This document shows positions 1 to 7,756 of a DNA stretch of 15,557 bases, piece after piece. The position numbers and the translations under genes were made by a program. How positions within the stretch are numbered: position 1 is the first letter of the stretch; every line of letters starts with the position of its first letter. This DNA is from Bremia lactucae (Eukaryota; Oomycota; Peronosporomycetes; Peronosporales; Peronosporaceae): contig NC_090610.1 of NCBI RefSeq assembly GCF_004359215.1, forward strand, positions 14,247,088 through 14,262,644, in the 5' to 3' direction. The notes under the pieces were generated by a model that saw only the letters and a list, made by a program, of their open reading frames with translations, had not been told where the DNA came from and ran no database searches.

Positions 1-1125
1 CACAATAAATATCCTTTATTTATTGCGACAAAGCTACATGGCCTTGATCCCAGCGCGAAGAACTTTCGCGCTGAGGAAGATTTCTATCTCGATGCTTTTC
101 TAAAGCATCGATGGTTTAGTGGCAATAATAAGCGAGATAAAGTCTCGCTTATGCAAGCTTGGAGTGCGTTCATTCGCAATGTTAAAGACATTGGACGCGA
201 AGCTTGGCTTCAAAAACTTAACGCGAATCGCGTTAAATTTGAGAAAAGAACTCCAACCGGTGCAAAGTATAAATTGCATCGGTTGTCACGTGAGGCTGGG
301 CTTCCATGCCTCACGTGGGGTGATCCCTGTCCGTGTTGTGTAGACAACTCGAAGAGGGTAAAAGGGGATGTCTATTCCCTTTCTTCGCCCTGGGGAAGGG
401 CTCGCATCTCTATTGAGATGCGTGACGCGATTGACGTTTTGCAATCGATTTACATGCGCCAGGGGCGCGTGTTTTCCGATGGGCCTTCTGAACCATCGGG
501 TTGGTCTCGTCATACTGACGGACGAGGCCCTCAACTTCAGCAATCAGCTGGGAACGAGGCTCCCAGCTGTCATGTGAAGGTGGATAACCGCGCCAGCGAA
601 CAAGATAACTTGGTCGCTGCCTCTTCACATCACGGTGGTTCTGGATACGTTCCACAAGGAAATGCTGACCACCGTGAGAATCCACCAAAGGTTGTGGTGG
701 AGCAGGGAAAATTAGATCCGAGCCGTATGTCGGATCTAATGTCGAGGATTGACAAAATCGATCGCTTCCTCCATGATTTGGAGGAGGGACTTGACCACGA
801 GCGCGGCAAGAGTCGCTCGTTGAAGCAGATGGTGCAGAATCGCCATATTGAGCGGTTGGAAGACCGTTCGAAGAGTGCGTACTCCATGTTGGAGTACGAA
901 CGGAGATATCACGCTCTTCATGATGAACTGTCGTCAGCTCATCGCAGTTTCGAGGAAACTCGGAACCGGCATGAGAAACTCCAAATTCAACATGAGAATC
1001 TGGTTCGTGATCACAAGAATCTTTTAGGGATTCTTGAAACGGGTGGTCAGATCCGTCCTCGGAAGCAGCCGCGTACTGATGGTACGGGCGGAGCCGACCA
1101 ATGTAAAACGTACTCTCTACGTTAA
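1..1125 (+). CDS. Antisense ORF of family-1 retroelement, copy A (5'-partial)
   Basis: This frame is open from base 1 to the TAA at 1123-1125, 375 codons including the stop, and enters the window already open; its first internal ATG is at 151. It runs opposite to the element's own gag-pol. The first ~140 residues are basic and aromatic-rich. A Cys cluster (GDPCPCC) lies at about 325-345. Residues encoded by ~720-1020 look like a coiled coil, with Asp/Leu/Ile/Arg-rich heptads beginning MSDLMSRIDKID. A second copy lies on the minus strand at 11394-13133 and supplies the missing N-terminus. I do not recognise the family. Long antisense ORFs between pol and the 3' LTR are known in plant Tat/Ogre elements, but I see no kinship to those. 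The last five codons come from the inverted block at 1111-1260; in copy B the stop follows the Lys-Thr that precedes them. That this frame is open while the pol around it is broken suggests selection, but does not prove it. Confidence 0.6.
   Translation, partial: HNKYPLFIATKLHGLDPSAKNFRAEEDFYLDAFLKHRWFSGNNKRDKVSLMQAWSAFIRNVKDIGREAWLQKLNANRVKFEKRTPTGAKYKLHRLSREAGLPCLTWGDPCPCCVDNSKRVKGDVYSLSSPWGRARISIEMRDAIDVLQSIYMRQGRVFSDGPSEPSGWSRHTDGRGPQLQQSAGNEAPSCHVKVDNRASEQDNLVAASSHHGGSGYVPQGNADHRENPPKVVVEQGKLDPSRMSDLMSRIDKIDRFLHDLEEGLDHERGKSRSLKQMVQNRHIERLEDRSKSAYSMLEYERRYHALHDELSSAHRSFEETRNRHEKLQIQHENLVRDHKNLLGILETGGQIRPRKQPRTDGTGGADQCKTYSLR
254..317. other. Two adjoining long hairpins in the antisense ORF, copy A
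   Basis: The first stem is 254-265/274-285 (12 pairs, one G-T). The second is 287-296/308-317 (10 perfect pairs, 11-nt loop). Both stems recur in copy B at the mirrored positions. Confidence 0.85.
410..1107 (-). CDS. Pol C-terminus of element A: Ser-rich tail and chromodomain
   Basis: The minus-strand frame is open from about 1105 to the TAG at 410-412, with no stop. It begins with the motif that ends the integrase C-terminal module (FYIGRLRPYHQY). An acidic and Ser/Thr-rich linker follows. The chromodomain lies at about 664-515, with FLVERIQNHRD, YLVRWRGYP and SWEPRSQL, the three aromatic-containing blocks of a classical chromodomain. In chromoviruses this domain steers integration to marked heterochromatin. 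The upstream part of the protein is cut off by the inversion at 1111-1260, so this is a remnant of pol and not a free gene. All of it overlaps the opposite-strand ORF. The wobble base of each strand faces the second codon base of the other, so neither protein can change freely. Confidence 0.75.
711..740. other. 11-bp hairpin over the dual-coding region
   Basis: Perfect stem 711-721/730-740 with an 8-nt loop. In copy B the counterpart keeps the stem core with one C-G pair replaced by a U-G type pair. Confidence 0.85.
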
Positions 1126-1260
1126 ATCTACCTTAGCGTGTAATCACTAATGTGGGTAGCAGTAAACTACTACCCAAGTTCATTGGGCCTTTCCGTGTGC
1201 TGCATCGCAGAGGCAATGCGTACACAATAGAATTGCCACGTAGGATGCGAACGCATCCTA
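1111..1260 (+). other. 150-bp internal inversion in element A
   Basis: The flanks on both sides read as family-1 sense sequence on the minus strand. These 150 bases instead match element B (about 11250-11396) on the plus strand. They encode the GPF-type integrase module in plus orientation (GPFRVLHRRGNAYTIELP). Flipping exactly 1111-1260 restores colinearity with B at both joints. The right breakpoint falls at the edge of a 9-bp hairpin (1241-1249/1252-1260). Confidence 0.8.
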
Positions 1261-2720
1261 GCACTTGATCATTTATTCTGAATAAATGAACATTTGCTCT
1301 TCCATGTTTGTCTGCATTCCGTCTCTGGCGGTCCACTGCGTTAGCAATGTAATCCTGATTGCAACGGATTATTGATTCTCGAGTTAGCAGAAACTCTTCT
1401 GCTAACTCATTTGTTTTGTCTTTTTCAGTACGCTTAGTGCGTACTGCCATAAGATCACTCTCATTTTCGATGTCGTTTTCTTCGACATCGACATCACTCG
1501 CGTCGTTGTTATTTTCGACGCGTAATGAGCATGAGCCATCAGTGATTTTGCTCGTGTGAGTCCATTCTCCCCTGAAACTAGAGGATCCCTCAACTTGGGT
1601 TGGTATGCGTTGTAGACGCGTGCACCGAATTATTAATGGCGGGTTCGACCATCGGTAAAAACTCGCTCCAATTCGGATACGATTGGACGTAACCTCGAAA
1701 TATCTCTTCGAGGACGCGATTTACGCGTTCTGTTTGACCATCCGTTTCTGGGTGATCGGATGTTGACATGGTCAGTGGTGTTCCGAGAGATCGGAACACG
1801 GATTACCAAAACTCTGCCGTGAATCGTGGATCTTTATTCGAGACCAGTTCACGGGGTAACCCATGAAGTTTGAATACCGTGTACCGTATTTATTAAAAAA
1901 TAAGATTAAAATTGTAGGTCGATAAAGACACGGGCACAACCCGGAGCTGTAATCGACTCTGGTACGCAGCAAGATATGACATCTTGCTGAATCTGTCTAA
2001 AGAAACAAGGATTCCATTGTTTATGTGATCGTCTTCCGGAAATCTGAAAAGAAGTCTATAGATACCGACTGCCAACATTCTGCCGGAAGTGGTGTAGGTT
2101 GAAGAGGTGCTCGGGATGAAGGGCTAGGCTTCATACGTTGATATACCTCGCAAGCACGAATGTACTCGCGCACGAACTGATACTAGCGGGGCCAGTAAAA
2201 GCCGCGACTTACTGTGAGGTAAGTCTTCTCACGTCCACGATGTCCACTTGTTGGAGCATCGTGACACTCATACATGATGCGCAAGCGCAAATCATTGTGA
2301 GTTGGGACGACAACACGTGGAGTGTCGCCGGCAACGGCTGTGTAATACAATAAGCCGTTACGTGTTGTGTATCGATCGGTGACGATCGATATAAAACCGG
2401 TAAATCTATAAAAAATATATCGTATGAATTCATCAGATGACCAAAAAAAACGCATAAGGTCCTTATCTTCTGCGTAGGCTTTCTTTAAGTCATCAAGCAA
2501 GGTTGATGACGGAACACTTGAATTGAGTGTTGCAACAATGGGATTATTTTCACTGTTGGAATGCGCAGCCGGCTCGAAATCGGGTCGGCGTGATAGCGCA
2601 CCAGCGACGATATTAAGTCGTCCTGGTTTATATTCCACGGAGAATCAAACTTCGCGAAAAAGAATAGCCACTTCTTCGCGAGAGGTTGTTTATGGCCGTG
2701 CGTAATGACGCATGGTCCGT
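1261..2720 (-). pseudogene. Element A pol remnant: RNase H end, H2C2 finger, integrase core
   Basis: Read from high to low coordinate, the first part is the tail of RNase H and the connector (HTDHASLRT at the deletion joint, then VEYKPGRLN at about 2620). The integrase H2C2 finger follows (GHRGREKTYLTVSRGFYWPR, near 2190-2260); its second Cys is a Tyr (ACEVYQRM). In the core, the first catalytic Asp is lost, since the expected MDFVF block reads YRLLF near 2050. The last block, with the catalytic Glu, survives at about 1720-1750 ([18 protein letters not shown]). Past it the frame breaks again. Fragment 1450-1270 carries the post-core helix (NADKHGRANV) up to the inversion edge. The integrase would have inserted the cDNA; this copy is dead. 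Confidence 0.8.
1381..1408. other. 12-bp hairpin in element A integrase tail
   Basis: Perfect stem 1381-1392/1397-1408 with a 4-nt loop. It corresponds to 11115-11126/11131-11142 in B, where one T-A pair has become C-G and two others have become G-T pairs. Confidence 0.9.
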
Positions 2721-3358
2721 ATGGGCATAATTGTGAACATCACGCTTGCCTTGCTTGAGTTTCAGAAGCTCTGATCGAGCTCTGAACTCAGCCTTTGGCG
2801 GTTCAAACGTATGTTTCAGCCGGGTTTTAAAAGCCTTTAGCGACCCAAACACATATGGGTCGCGCAAATTAAGGCCCAATGCCTAAGTTTTGGCACGACC
2901 TGCCAAATTTGATTGAGCAAATGCGACTTTCAATGATTTGTCGATGATGTGACGTACCCTTATGGTATCGTCCAACTTGACAAACCATCTCAAGAGGAAG
3001 TCTTCTCCGACTCCCTTAGATTTACAGATATCAATCTTTAGAGTTTCAGGACGACGCGCATGCGTCATCCCAGGTACAGGGGTCTGTACCTGTTGTAACC
3101 TCAACAATTCTGCCTGTTGAGAGCCTTGCTGATTCAGCAAGGCTATTTCTCCTTCACCTCGTCAAGTTCATGTTGTATGAGCTTGGCGCTGGCTGAATCG
3201 AGGGCATCTCTGTCCAAACCGGACAGCATGGCCAAGATGGCATCGTTCTTTACGGTCGAACTCATTCGTTTGACCGCACTCCTTTCTATGTCACTTAAAA
3301 AGGAGTAGCTATCACGCGAAACGTGATGCGTATTCCAACTACCATCTGACATGTACAT
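2721..3358 (-). pseudogene. Element A gag remnant
   Basis: The capsid-type Gag starts at an ATG pair at 3358/3352. The N-terminal piece contains SYSFLSDIERSAVKRMS and ends at an in-frame TAG (3143-3145). A one-base shift leads to the next piece (LLNQQGSQQAELLRLQQVQ, then MTHARRPETLKIDI), which stops near 2883. The last piece (LRDPYVFGSLKAFKTRLKHTFEPP) fuses at about 2724 to RNase H sequence. The rest of capsid and the zinc knuckle are deleted. Gag would form the virus-like particle that packages the RNA. The shared piece order with B at 6576-7160 confirms identity. Confidence 0.82.
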
Positions 3359-3390
3359 GTCAGATGAAGGAAGTGTGGTCCTTGGACGGA

Positions 3391-3406
3391 CTACAAAGTG
3401 CAACCA
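3391..3406 (-). promoter_or_regulatory. Primer-binding site of element A
   Basis: Directly after the LTR end, on the minus strand, a two-base spacer CC is followed by TGGTTGCACTTTGTAG. TGG pairs with the CCA end of a tRNA. The same position in the other three LTR ends of this window reads TGGTAGCAC, so the T at the fifth base here is probably a mutation. Confidence 0.65.
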
Positions 3407-3408
3407 GG

Positions 3409-3731
3409 TGTAGCGGGGCACTACAACTTGAACTGCTTCAGTACAAGTCCACTTCGCACTGCTTCAGTTTCGAGTGGTGCCTTGCGTTACTTCAAGTACA
3501 CTAGTACCTGCAGAGGAAGACTACTCTTTAAGCCACTTACCTTAAGAGGGTTAAATGAAAACTGTATTGATATAGTTAAGTCTCTTTTCTTTCTATCTAT
3601 TAATGCTAACTTAATTATAAACTAATTCTTAACAAGCAACTGAAATCTTATCTGGCTCCCTCTCTTTGTTTACGTTTAGAGCTGATTAGTCTGCGGAATA
3701 AATAGATATAACGGCTTATACCTATTTATGG
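3409..3731 (-). repeat. 5' LTR of element A, U3 end truncated or diverged
   Basis: The reverse complement ends in GCCCCGCTACA, matching the B LTR ends, and is colinear with B's 3' LTR (13252-13695) down to the segment CATAAATAGG near 3731. Homology stops there. A weak echo of the LTR start (CCCCGTTA, 3771-3778) suggests a diverged U3 edge near 3778. By eye it is clearly closer to B's 3' LTR than B's own two LTRs are to each other. LTRs carry the promoter and poly(A) signals. Confidence 0.8.
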
Positions 3732-3770
3732 AGAATGAAACGGTCTAAAGTTGCCCTTATGCTACACAGT

Positions 3771-3802
3771 CCCCGTTAAGTACACTTGGTGTACTTAAGG
3801 GG
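3771..3802. other. Strong stem-loop at the outer edge of LTR A
   Basis: A perfect 10-bp stem (3776-3785 with 3789-3798) has a 3-nt loop. A further CCCC/GGGG stem (3771-3774 with 3799-3802) pairs across a single bulged G at 3775. It is not followed by a T-run and the host is eukaryotic, so a bacterial terminator role is not proposed. Confidence 0.8.
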
Positions 3803-4238
3803 ATGGTCAATTACTAAATAATAGTAATCAGACCCAACACTTGGGTGTGGTGCACATTTGTGACCAACCCTTGTGAATGTGATGCACATGGGTGCATTCA
3901 CATTAGGAGGGATGACGCCCAGCGTCATCCGTGATGACGGCTTGCGTCATACGTTACGCGAGGTATTTAGAAAGATACGCTCGCAATACATATTAAATGT
4001 TATTTATAGAGATAACATTTTAATTGGTAAAAATAGGTATTTGTATTTAATTCTATTAAATATAAATCAGTCTAAAAATTACTCCCTACTTGGTAAGTGC
4101 GCACGAGGAGACGGATTACCGCTCCCGTGACGACACTTAACCAGAGTACTTAGTGTGTTGGGTGAGGTCGCTTACGCGCCCACCACAACTACCTCACTGC
4201 ACGCAAGAGAAGCAGGTTAAACCGCTTCCTCGCTGTGC
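3803..4238. other. Gene-free AT-rich stretch, probably inside an LTR
   Basis: I see no convincing gene here. The open frame at 3873-4130 (plus) shows no family signature. The stretch holds several hairpins: 3910-3918/3922-3930 (9 bp, loop 3), 3934-3939/3945-3950, and 3995-4003/4012-4020 (9 bp). It leads without a break into an LTR end at 4290, so it is most simply the body of that LTR. I cannot place its start. Confidence 0.4.
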
Positions 4239-4312
4239 TAGGGTGTGTGTCTAAGTAGAGCGTGGCCGCATTACGACGTGCCCGCCTACACTTGGTAGCA
4301 CTCCAGTACTTC
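4239..4312 (+). repeat. LTR 3' end plus primer-binding site of a family-2 element (E)
   Basis: The segment from TAGGGTGTGTGTC through GCATTACGACGTGCCC to the terminal CTACA at 4290 is homologous to 13696-13737, the LTR end of element D. The spacer CT and then TGGTAGCACTCCAGTACTT (from 4293) follow, in the same arrangement as D's primer-binding site. The homologous body after the PBS is missing. Within about 60 bp the plus-strand leader runs into minus-strand pol of element C, so this is a junction of two elements. Confidence 0.65.
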
Positions 4313-4344
4313 AGTTGATCGCACAACCATGGATCGAAACAGCA

Positions 4345-5205
4345 AGTTGACGCTGAGCGCGGCGCTCAAAAGCTTCACGGGCAATCTTGCAGAAAAGGTA
4401 TATTAAACTCCCAAGAAAGTTCCGAAGAAGGGTACCCAAGCCACTTCGTCAGATACTGTTATTGGCTCGTTCCAACCGCATAAGAATCAATACAACTTAT
4501 GCCTTCGGTACCCGCTTGTTCTGTCTGTTTGTCTTGTCTATCAGCCATTGTGTCACGCACATGCCTTAAGACCGGCTAATTCTCCCCCGCCGAGCCCTGA
4601 ACCACGTAGTAGCATTGTTTCCGCAATGCGCGGGTGCGTGAGATTGTCTACGTAGAGCGAAAACAATCCTGTAGAGACACGCCAAACGTTATTTAACGCA
4701 AACTTAGCGCTTTGGTGTTTCAACACAAAACATCTTCAATGACACACAATACGCAGAACGTCGTCAATGACGTTCAGTTTAACAATCGATCTGCGGATGG
4801 TCCGCTGTGGGCATGTAAAAATCTGGTGCCAAGAACTCGGAAAATCTATATCCAGAATCTACCCGTGAAACGGGGGCCTCGACCAGAGACAATTGCCACA
4901 GGTAAACCCGTGTTGTCAAAACACGCAATCAATGATGTACCTTTATTATCAATGGGTCAGGCACTGCCGCTAAATGAGTCATTTTGCTCAGCCGGTCAAC
5001 GGACCACGATTCCCATGTTACTGACCAAATTTTTCGGTAGACCACACACAATATCCATACTAAAATCTTGTGGGTATGGGCATACTGGCTGATGGCGCAA
5101 CAGCATGAGCCGAGAGTTTGACTCGCTGACAAGTTTCGCATGTGCGAACGCATGAACTTACGCATTTATATAGCTTTGGCCTTCAATAAATCTGGCTTAC
5201 GGAGC
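4345..5205 (-). pseudogene. Element C integrase core and chromodomain fragment
   Basis: Minus-strand reading in shifting frames gives the end of the H2C2 finger (CETCQRVKLSA, about 5135), then SMDIVCGLPK with the first catalytic Asp (about 5050), DRLSKMTHLAAVPD (about 4985) and a block like the second-Asp region with that residue changed (LPVAIVSGRGPRF, about 4890). VIDDVLR (about 4765) and FALNN follow. A late linker (VRDTMADRQDK, about 4560) precedes a chromodomain fragment (YLTKWLGYPSS, 4375-4461). Several stops and frameshifts make it dead. The sequence is distant from family 1. It may belong to family 2 (D), but the two do not overlap in the domains visible, so I cannot test that. Confidence 0.75.
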
Positions 5206-6063
5206 CATATGTCTTTTCTTTGCTGAGATGACCACAAAGAACAGTATCATGTGCCTCATCAAGGATTCGATACATTAATACCACATCATGTGGAACAACG
5301 ATGTGCTGAGTATCCGCAGCATCCGTACATAAAGCAACATGCCGTTGTCGATAGAGAATCGATGAAATCTCGCACGCAGACGTGCCGACAAATTTAATGA
5401 CCGACTCAGTGCTCTTAAGAGCTCGTAGCAGAGCTAGACACTGTTAATTTTTGGCGTAAGTCGAATAAATTAGTCCAGTAATAGGTGACGTTATTGTCGA
5501 TAAATGAGAGAGCTCATAATCCGACCTGCGTGATAACGCATCAGTCAAAGCATTCCGCTTGTAAGGTTATTATTCACATCGAAAATGATGTCGGCGAAAA
5601 AAGAAAGCCATCGAGCCAATCTCTGTAAGAGATGGAGTGACTAAGTCACAGTGCGTAAATACGCGTGATCTGTATGTATTACAAACGGCTTGGAGCCTAG
5701 CAGATAAACTCTGAATTTGACGAGAGCATACTTCATAGCAAGTAACACTTTCTCATGAATTAAAAAAGTTATTTTCTACAACTTTAAGCTGTCTAGACTC
5801 GAACGCAATTACACGTTCACGCCCATCAGCATCTTTTTGTAACATAGCACTGCCAATGGCCAATCCGATGCGTCACAGACGACACTAAAATGCCAATTAG
5901 GATTTGGCAGAGCCAGACTCGGGGCATGGATACGACTCTTCTTTACTGCTTGAAAAGCTTTATGCTCTGTGCTAGTCCAGCACAATTTTGTATCCTTTTT
6001 AAGGATATTAGATAATGACTCAGCCATAGCAGCGTAATTTTCGCTATATTTGTGTAAATAAAT
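5206..6063 (-). pseudogene. Element C RNase H and H2C2 remnant
   Basis: The minus strand opens near 6060 with the end of the RT connection (AESLSNILKKDTKLCW, about 6025). The RNase H first block follows (FSVVCDASDW, about 5880), then IAFESRQLKVVENN (about 5800), LAMKYALVKFRVYLLGSK (about 5720) and HTDHAYLRT (about 5660). The H2C2 start is near 5280 (DEAHDTVLCGHLSKEKTYG). RNase H degrades the RNA strand of the RNA-DNA hybrid. Stops after VENNF and after LRTVT, plus frameshifts, break it. The upstream RT and gag of this element are absent: element B's LTR begins at 6064, and C does not resume on B's far side. Confidence 0.75.
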
Positions 6064-6504
6064 TGTAGCGGAGTGTATCGTTACATGAAATTAACACTTA
6101 AAGGCTGTTAATTAACATATTATCTAAAAGGTATAGAATATTTGGAGAACATTTCTTTGCATTGTAATTTCCGGAAAGCTTATCGATTGGTACATAAAGG
6201 CCATTATATCTACTTTCTCCGCGGTCCAGTCAGCGCTTGACGCGCCCAAAGAGAGAGACAGATACGGATTTGTCACATGTTTTGTATGAGTTTACAATTA
6301 ATTTAGTATTAAATAGATAGAAACAGAAGAACTTGATTACGTTACATACAATTTACTTTTAACCTACTTTAAAGCAAGTGGTATAAAGAGAGTCTTCCTC
6401 TGCACGTACTAGTGAACGTCAAGTGACGTGAGGCACCACTCGCACTGAAGCAGTGCGAAGTGGACTTGTACTGAAGCAGTACAAGTCGGTAGTGCCCCGT
6501 TATA
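6064..6504 (+). repeat. 5' LTR of element B
   Basis: It begins TGTAGCGGAGTGTATCG and ends GCCCCGTTATA, against TGTAACGGGG...CCCCGTTACA expected for intact palindromic termini. It aligns end to end with the 3' LTR but with many differences in the centre. Near the 3' side lie two adjacent hairpins, 6440-6447/6451-6458 and 6463-6472/6478-6487, both built around the same apex ACTGAAGCAGT. Confidence 0.88.
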
Positions 6505-6506
6505 CC

Positions 6507-6522
6507 TGGTAGCACTTTGTAG
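6507..6522 (+). promoter_or_regulatory. Primer-binding site of element B
   Basis: TGGTAGCACTTTGTAG starts two bases after the LTR end. The first eight bases, TGGTAGCA, complement the ...UGCUACCA end found in many eukaryotic initiator Met-tRNAs. The later bases do not fit the animal initiator sequence I know, so the primer tRNA stays unassigned. Confidence 0.7.
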
Positions 6523-6554
6523 CTCGTCCAAGGACCGCAATTATATCATTTAAT

Positions 6555-7756
6555 ATTGACATGTGAGATGATAATGTGAATTCACATCACTTTTCGAATG
6601 ATAGCTACTCCTTTCTAAGTGACATAGATAGGACTGCGGTCGAACGAATGAGTTCAACCGTAGGGAACGATGCCATCTTGGCCATGCTGTCCGGTTTGGA
6701 CAGAGATGCCCTCCATTCAGCCATCGCCAAGTTCATACAACATGAACTTGACGAATGAAAAGGTAGCCTTGCTGAATCAGCAAGGCTCTCAACAGGCAGA
6801 ACTGTTGAGGTTACAACAGGTACAGACCCTGTACCTGGGATGACGCACACGCGTCGTCCCGAAACCTTAAAGATTGACATCTCTAAGTATAGGGGAGTCG
6901 AAGAAGACTCCCTCTTAAGATGGTTTGTCAAGTTGGACGATGCCATAAGGGCACGTCACATCGTCGACGAGCAAATGCAAGTCGCATTCGCTCAATCAAA
7001 TTTGGCAGGTCGTGCCAAAACTTGGGCATTGGGCCTTAAGTTGCGCGACCCATACGTCTTTGAGACGCTAGAGGCTTTCAAAGCCCGGCTCAAACAGACG
7101 TTTGAACCGCCAAGGGCTGAGTTCAGAGCTCGTTCAGAGCTTCTGAAACTCAAGCAAGGCAAGCGTGATGTTCACGCATATGCCCAGCACAAACGACTCT
7201 TAGCGAGTTGTATAACAAATAACCTTGTTCATGAACACACGTTAATTACGGTGTTCATGCAAGGTCTTACGGATGGTCCCGTAAAGACCCACCTGTTCCG
7301 CTTGGAACTGGATACGCTTGTAGAAACAAAATCCGTTGCGGAACAAGGGAACTTTAGCTCGAGACAGGCTCAAGCTAGTTCGTCATCATATCGTCCTCCA
7401 AGACGACACGAGTTTGGAGGTCCAGAACCTATGAACCTCTCTTATATCGAAAGTGAGAAACCTCGCTTTTCGAACAATAAGCAATTTAAGAAATGCAATC
7501 GCTGTCAAAGTTAGGCCACTACGCTCATGAGTGTAGTGCCCCACGCCCAGCACCGAAAGGTACTGAACGTAATTTTGGACCGTGTGCCAAAAAGGGCAAC
7601 GGTCGCGGGTCCGACGTTGTTGCGAAATCCCAACAGCGAGGCGGACCGCCAAAATCGGTCGAGGTCAGTAGGGGCGCAACGCCCTACTGATCCAGCAACC
7701 TCAAGAGAATTTGCAAATCTCTTGACAAAAGTTGCTCCAGACATCGATCCGTAAAT
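6555..7756 (+). pseudogene. Element B gag (capsid and zinc knuckle), frameshifted
   Basis: Gag would form the particle and bind the element RNA. The start ATGs used by copy A are destroyed here (about 6555-6575). The N-terminal piece runs to the TGA at 6756-6758. A +1-frame piece (LLNQQGSQQAELLRLQQVQ) ends at 6841-6843. The main capsid piece from 6840 returns to the first frame (TLKIDISKYRG, RWFVKLDDAI, LRDPYVFETLEAFKARLKQ, VFMQGLTDGPV, then a PEPMNLSYIE linker). A CCHC knuckle follows: CNRC in one frame (7494-7505) and GHYAHEC in another (to 7532), broken by one extra base near 7510. The C-terminal basic tail runs to the stop near 7753. The first shift is a one-base loss relative to copy A within 6826-6829, inside a hairpin loop. 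Confidence 0.85.
6728..6860. other. Run of five consecutive hairpins in gag of element B
   Basis: The stems are 6728-6736/6742-6750, 6766-6775/6777-6786, 6788-6795/6802-6809, 6817-6825/6829-6837 and 6837-6846/6851-6860. Stem lengths are 8-10 pairs with loops of 1-6 nt. They lie end to end with almost no unpaired base between most of them. Confidence 0.85.

Larger units (their letters stand above)
1..3731 (-). mobile_element. Element A: deleted Ty3/gypsy chromovirus (family 1), 3' end outside window
   Basis: Read on the minus strand, the order is 5' LTR (3731-3409), primer-binding site, gag, truncated pol (RNase H end, H2C2 finger, integrase), Ser-rich tail and chromodomain. That order and the chromodomain are typical of Ty3/gypsy chromoviruses. 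Protease, reverse transcriptase and most of RNase H are gone, lost in a deletion of about 2.6 kb (measured against copy B) that joins gag to RNase H near 2724. Gag and integrase carry frameshifts and stops, so the copy cannot move on its own. The 3' LTR would lie left of position 1. Protein and DNA similarity to element B runs along the whole length, so the two are one family in opposite orientation. Confidence 0.85.

Noticed and set aside
286..543. Small minus-strand frame below the chromodomain
   Set aside because: It is in a different frame from the chromodomain and has no similarity to known pol parts.
3771..3802. Rho-independent terminator
   Set aside because: No U-run follows and the surroundings are eukaryotic retroelements.
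3873..4130. Possible small gene in the gene-free stretch
   Set aside because: Composition is AT-rich, no motif is seen, and it leads directly into an LTR end.
4712..5092. 126-residue plus-strand frame
   Set aside because: The opposite strand carries recognisable integrase blocks of element C; the plus frame has no family signature.
6059..6063. Target-site duplication of element B
   Set aside because: TAAAT on the left and TAGGG at 13696-13700 share only the first two bases.
6728..6860. Regularly spaced hairpins as a CRISPR-like array
   Set aside because: Each hairpin has different arms; there is no repeated unit or spacer pattern, and the region encodes Gag.
6605..6946. 113-residue minus frame over gag
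   Set aside because: Antisense shadow of the gag of element B. Copy A's gag does not keep it as one frame, and it has no motif.
7490..7535. Programmed frameshift at the zinc knuckle of element B
   Set aside because: The shift would have to occur inside the knuckle, and no slippery heptamer is present; one extra base is the simpler reading.
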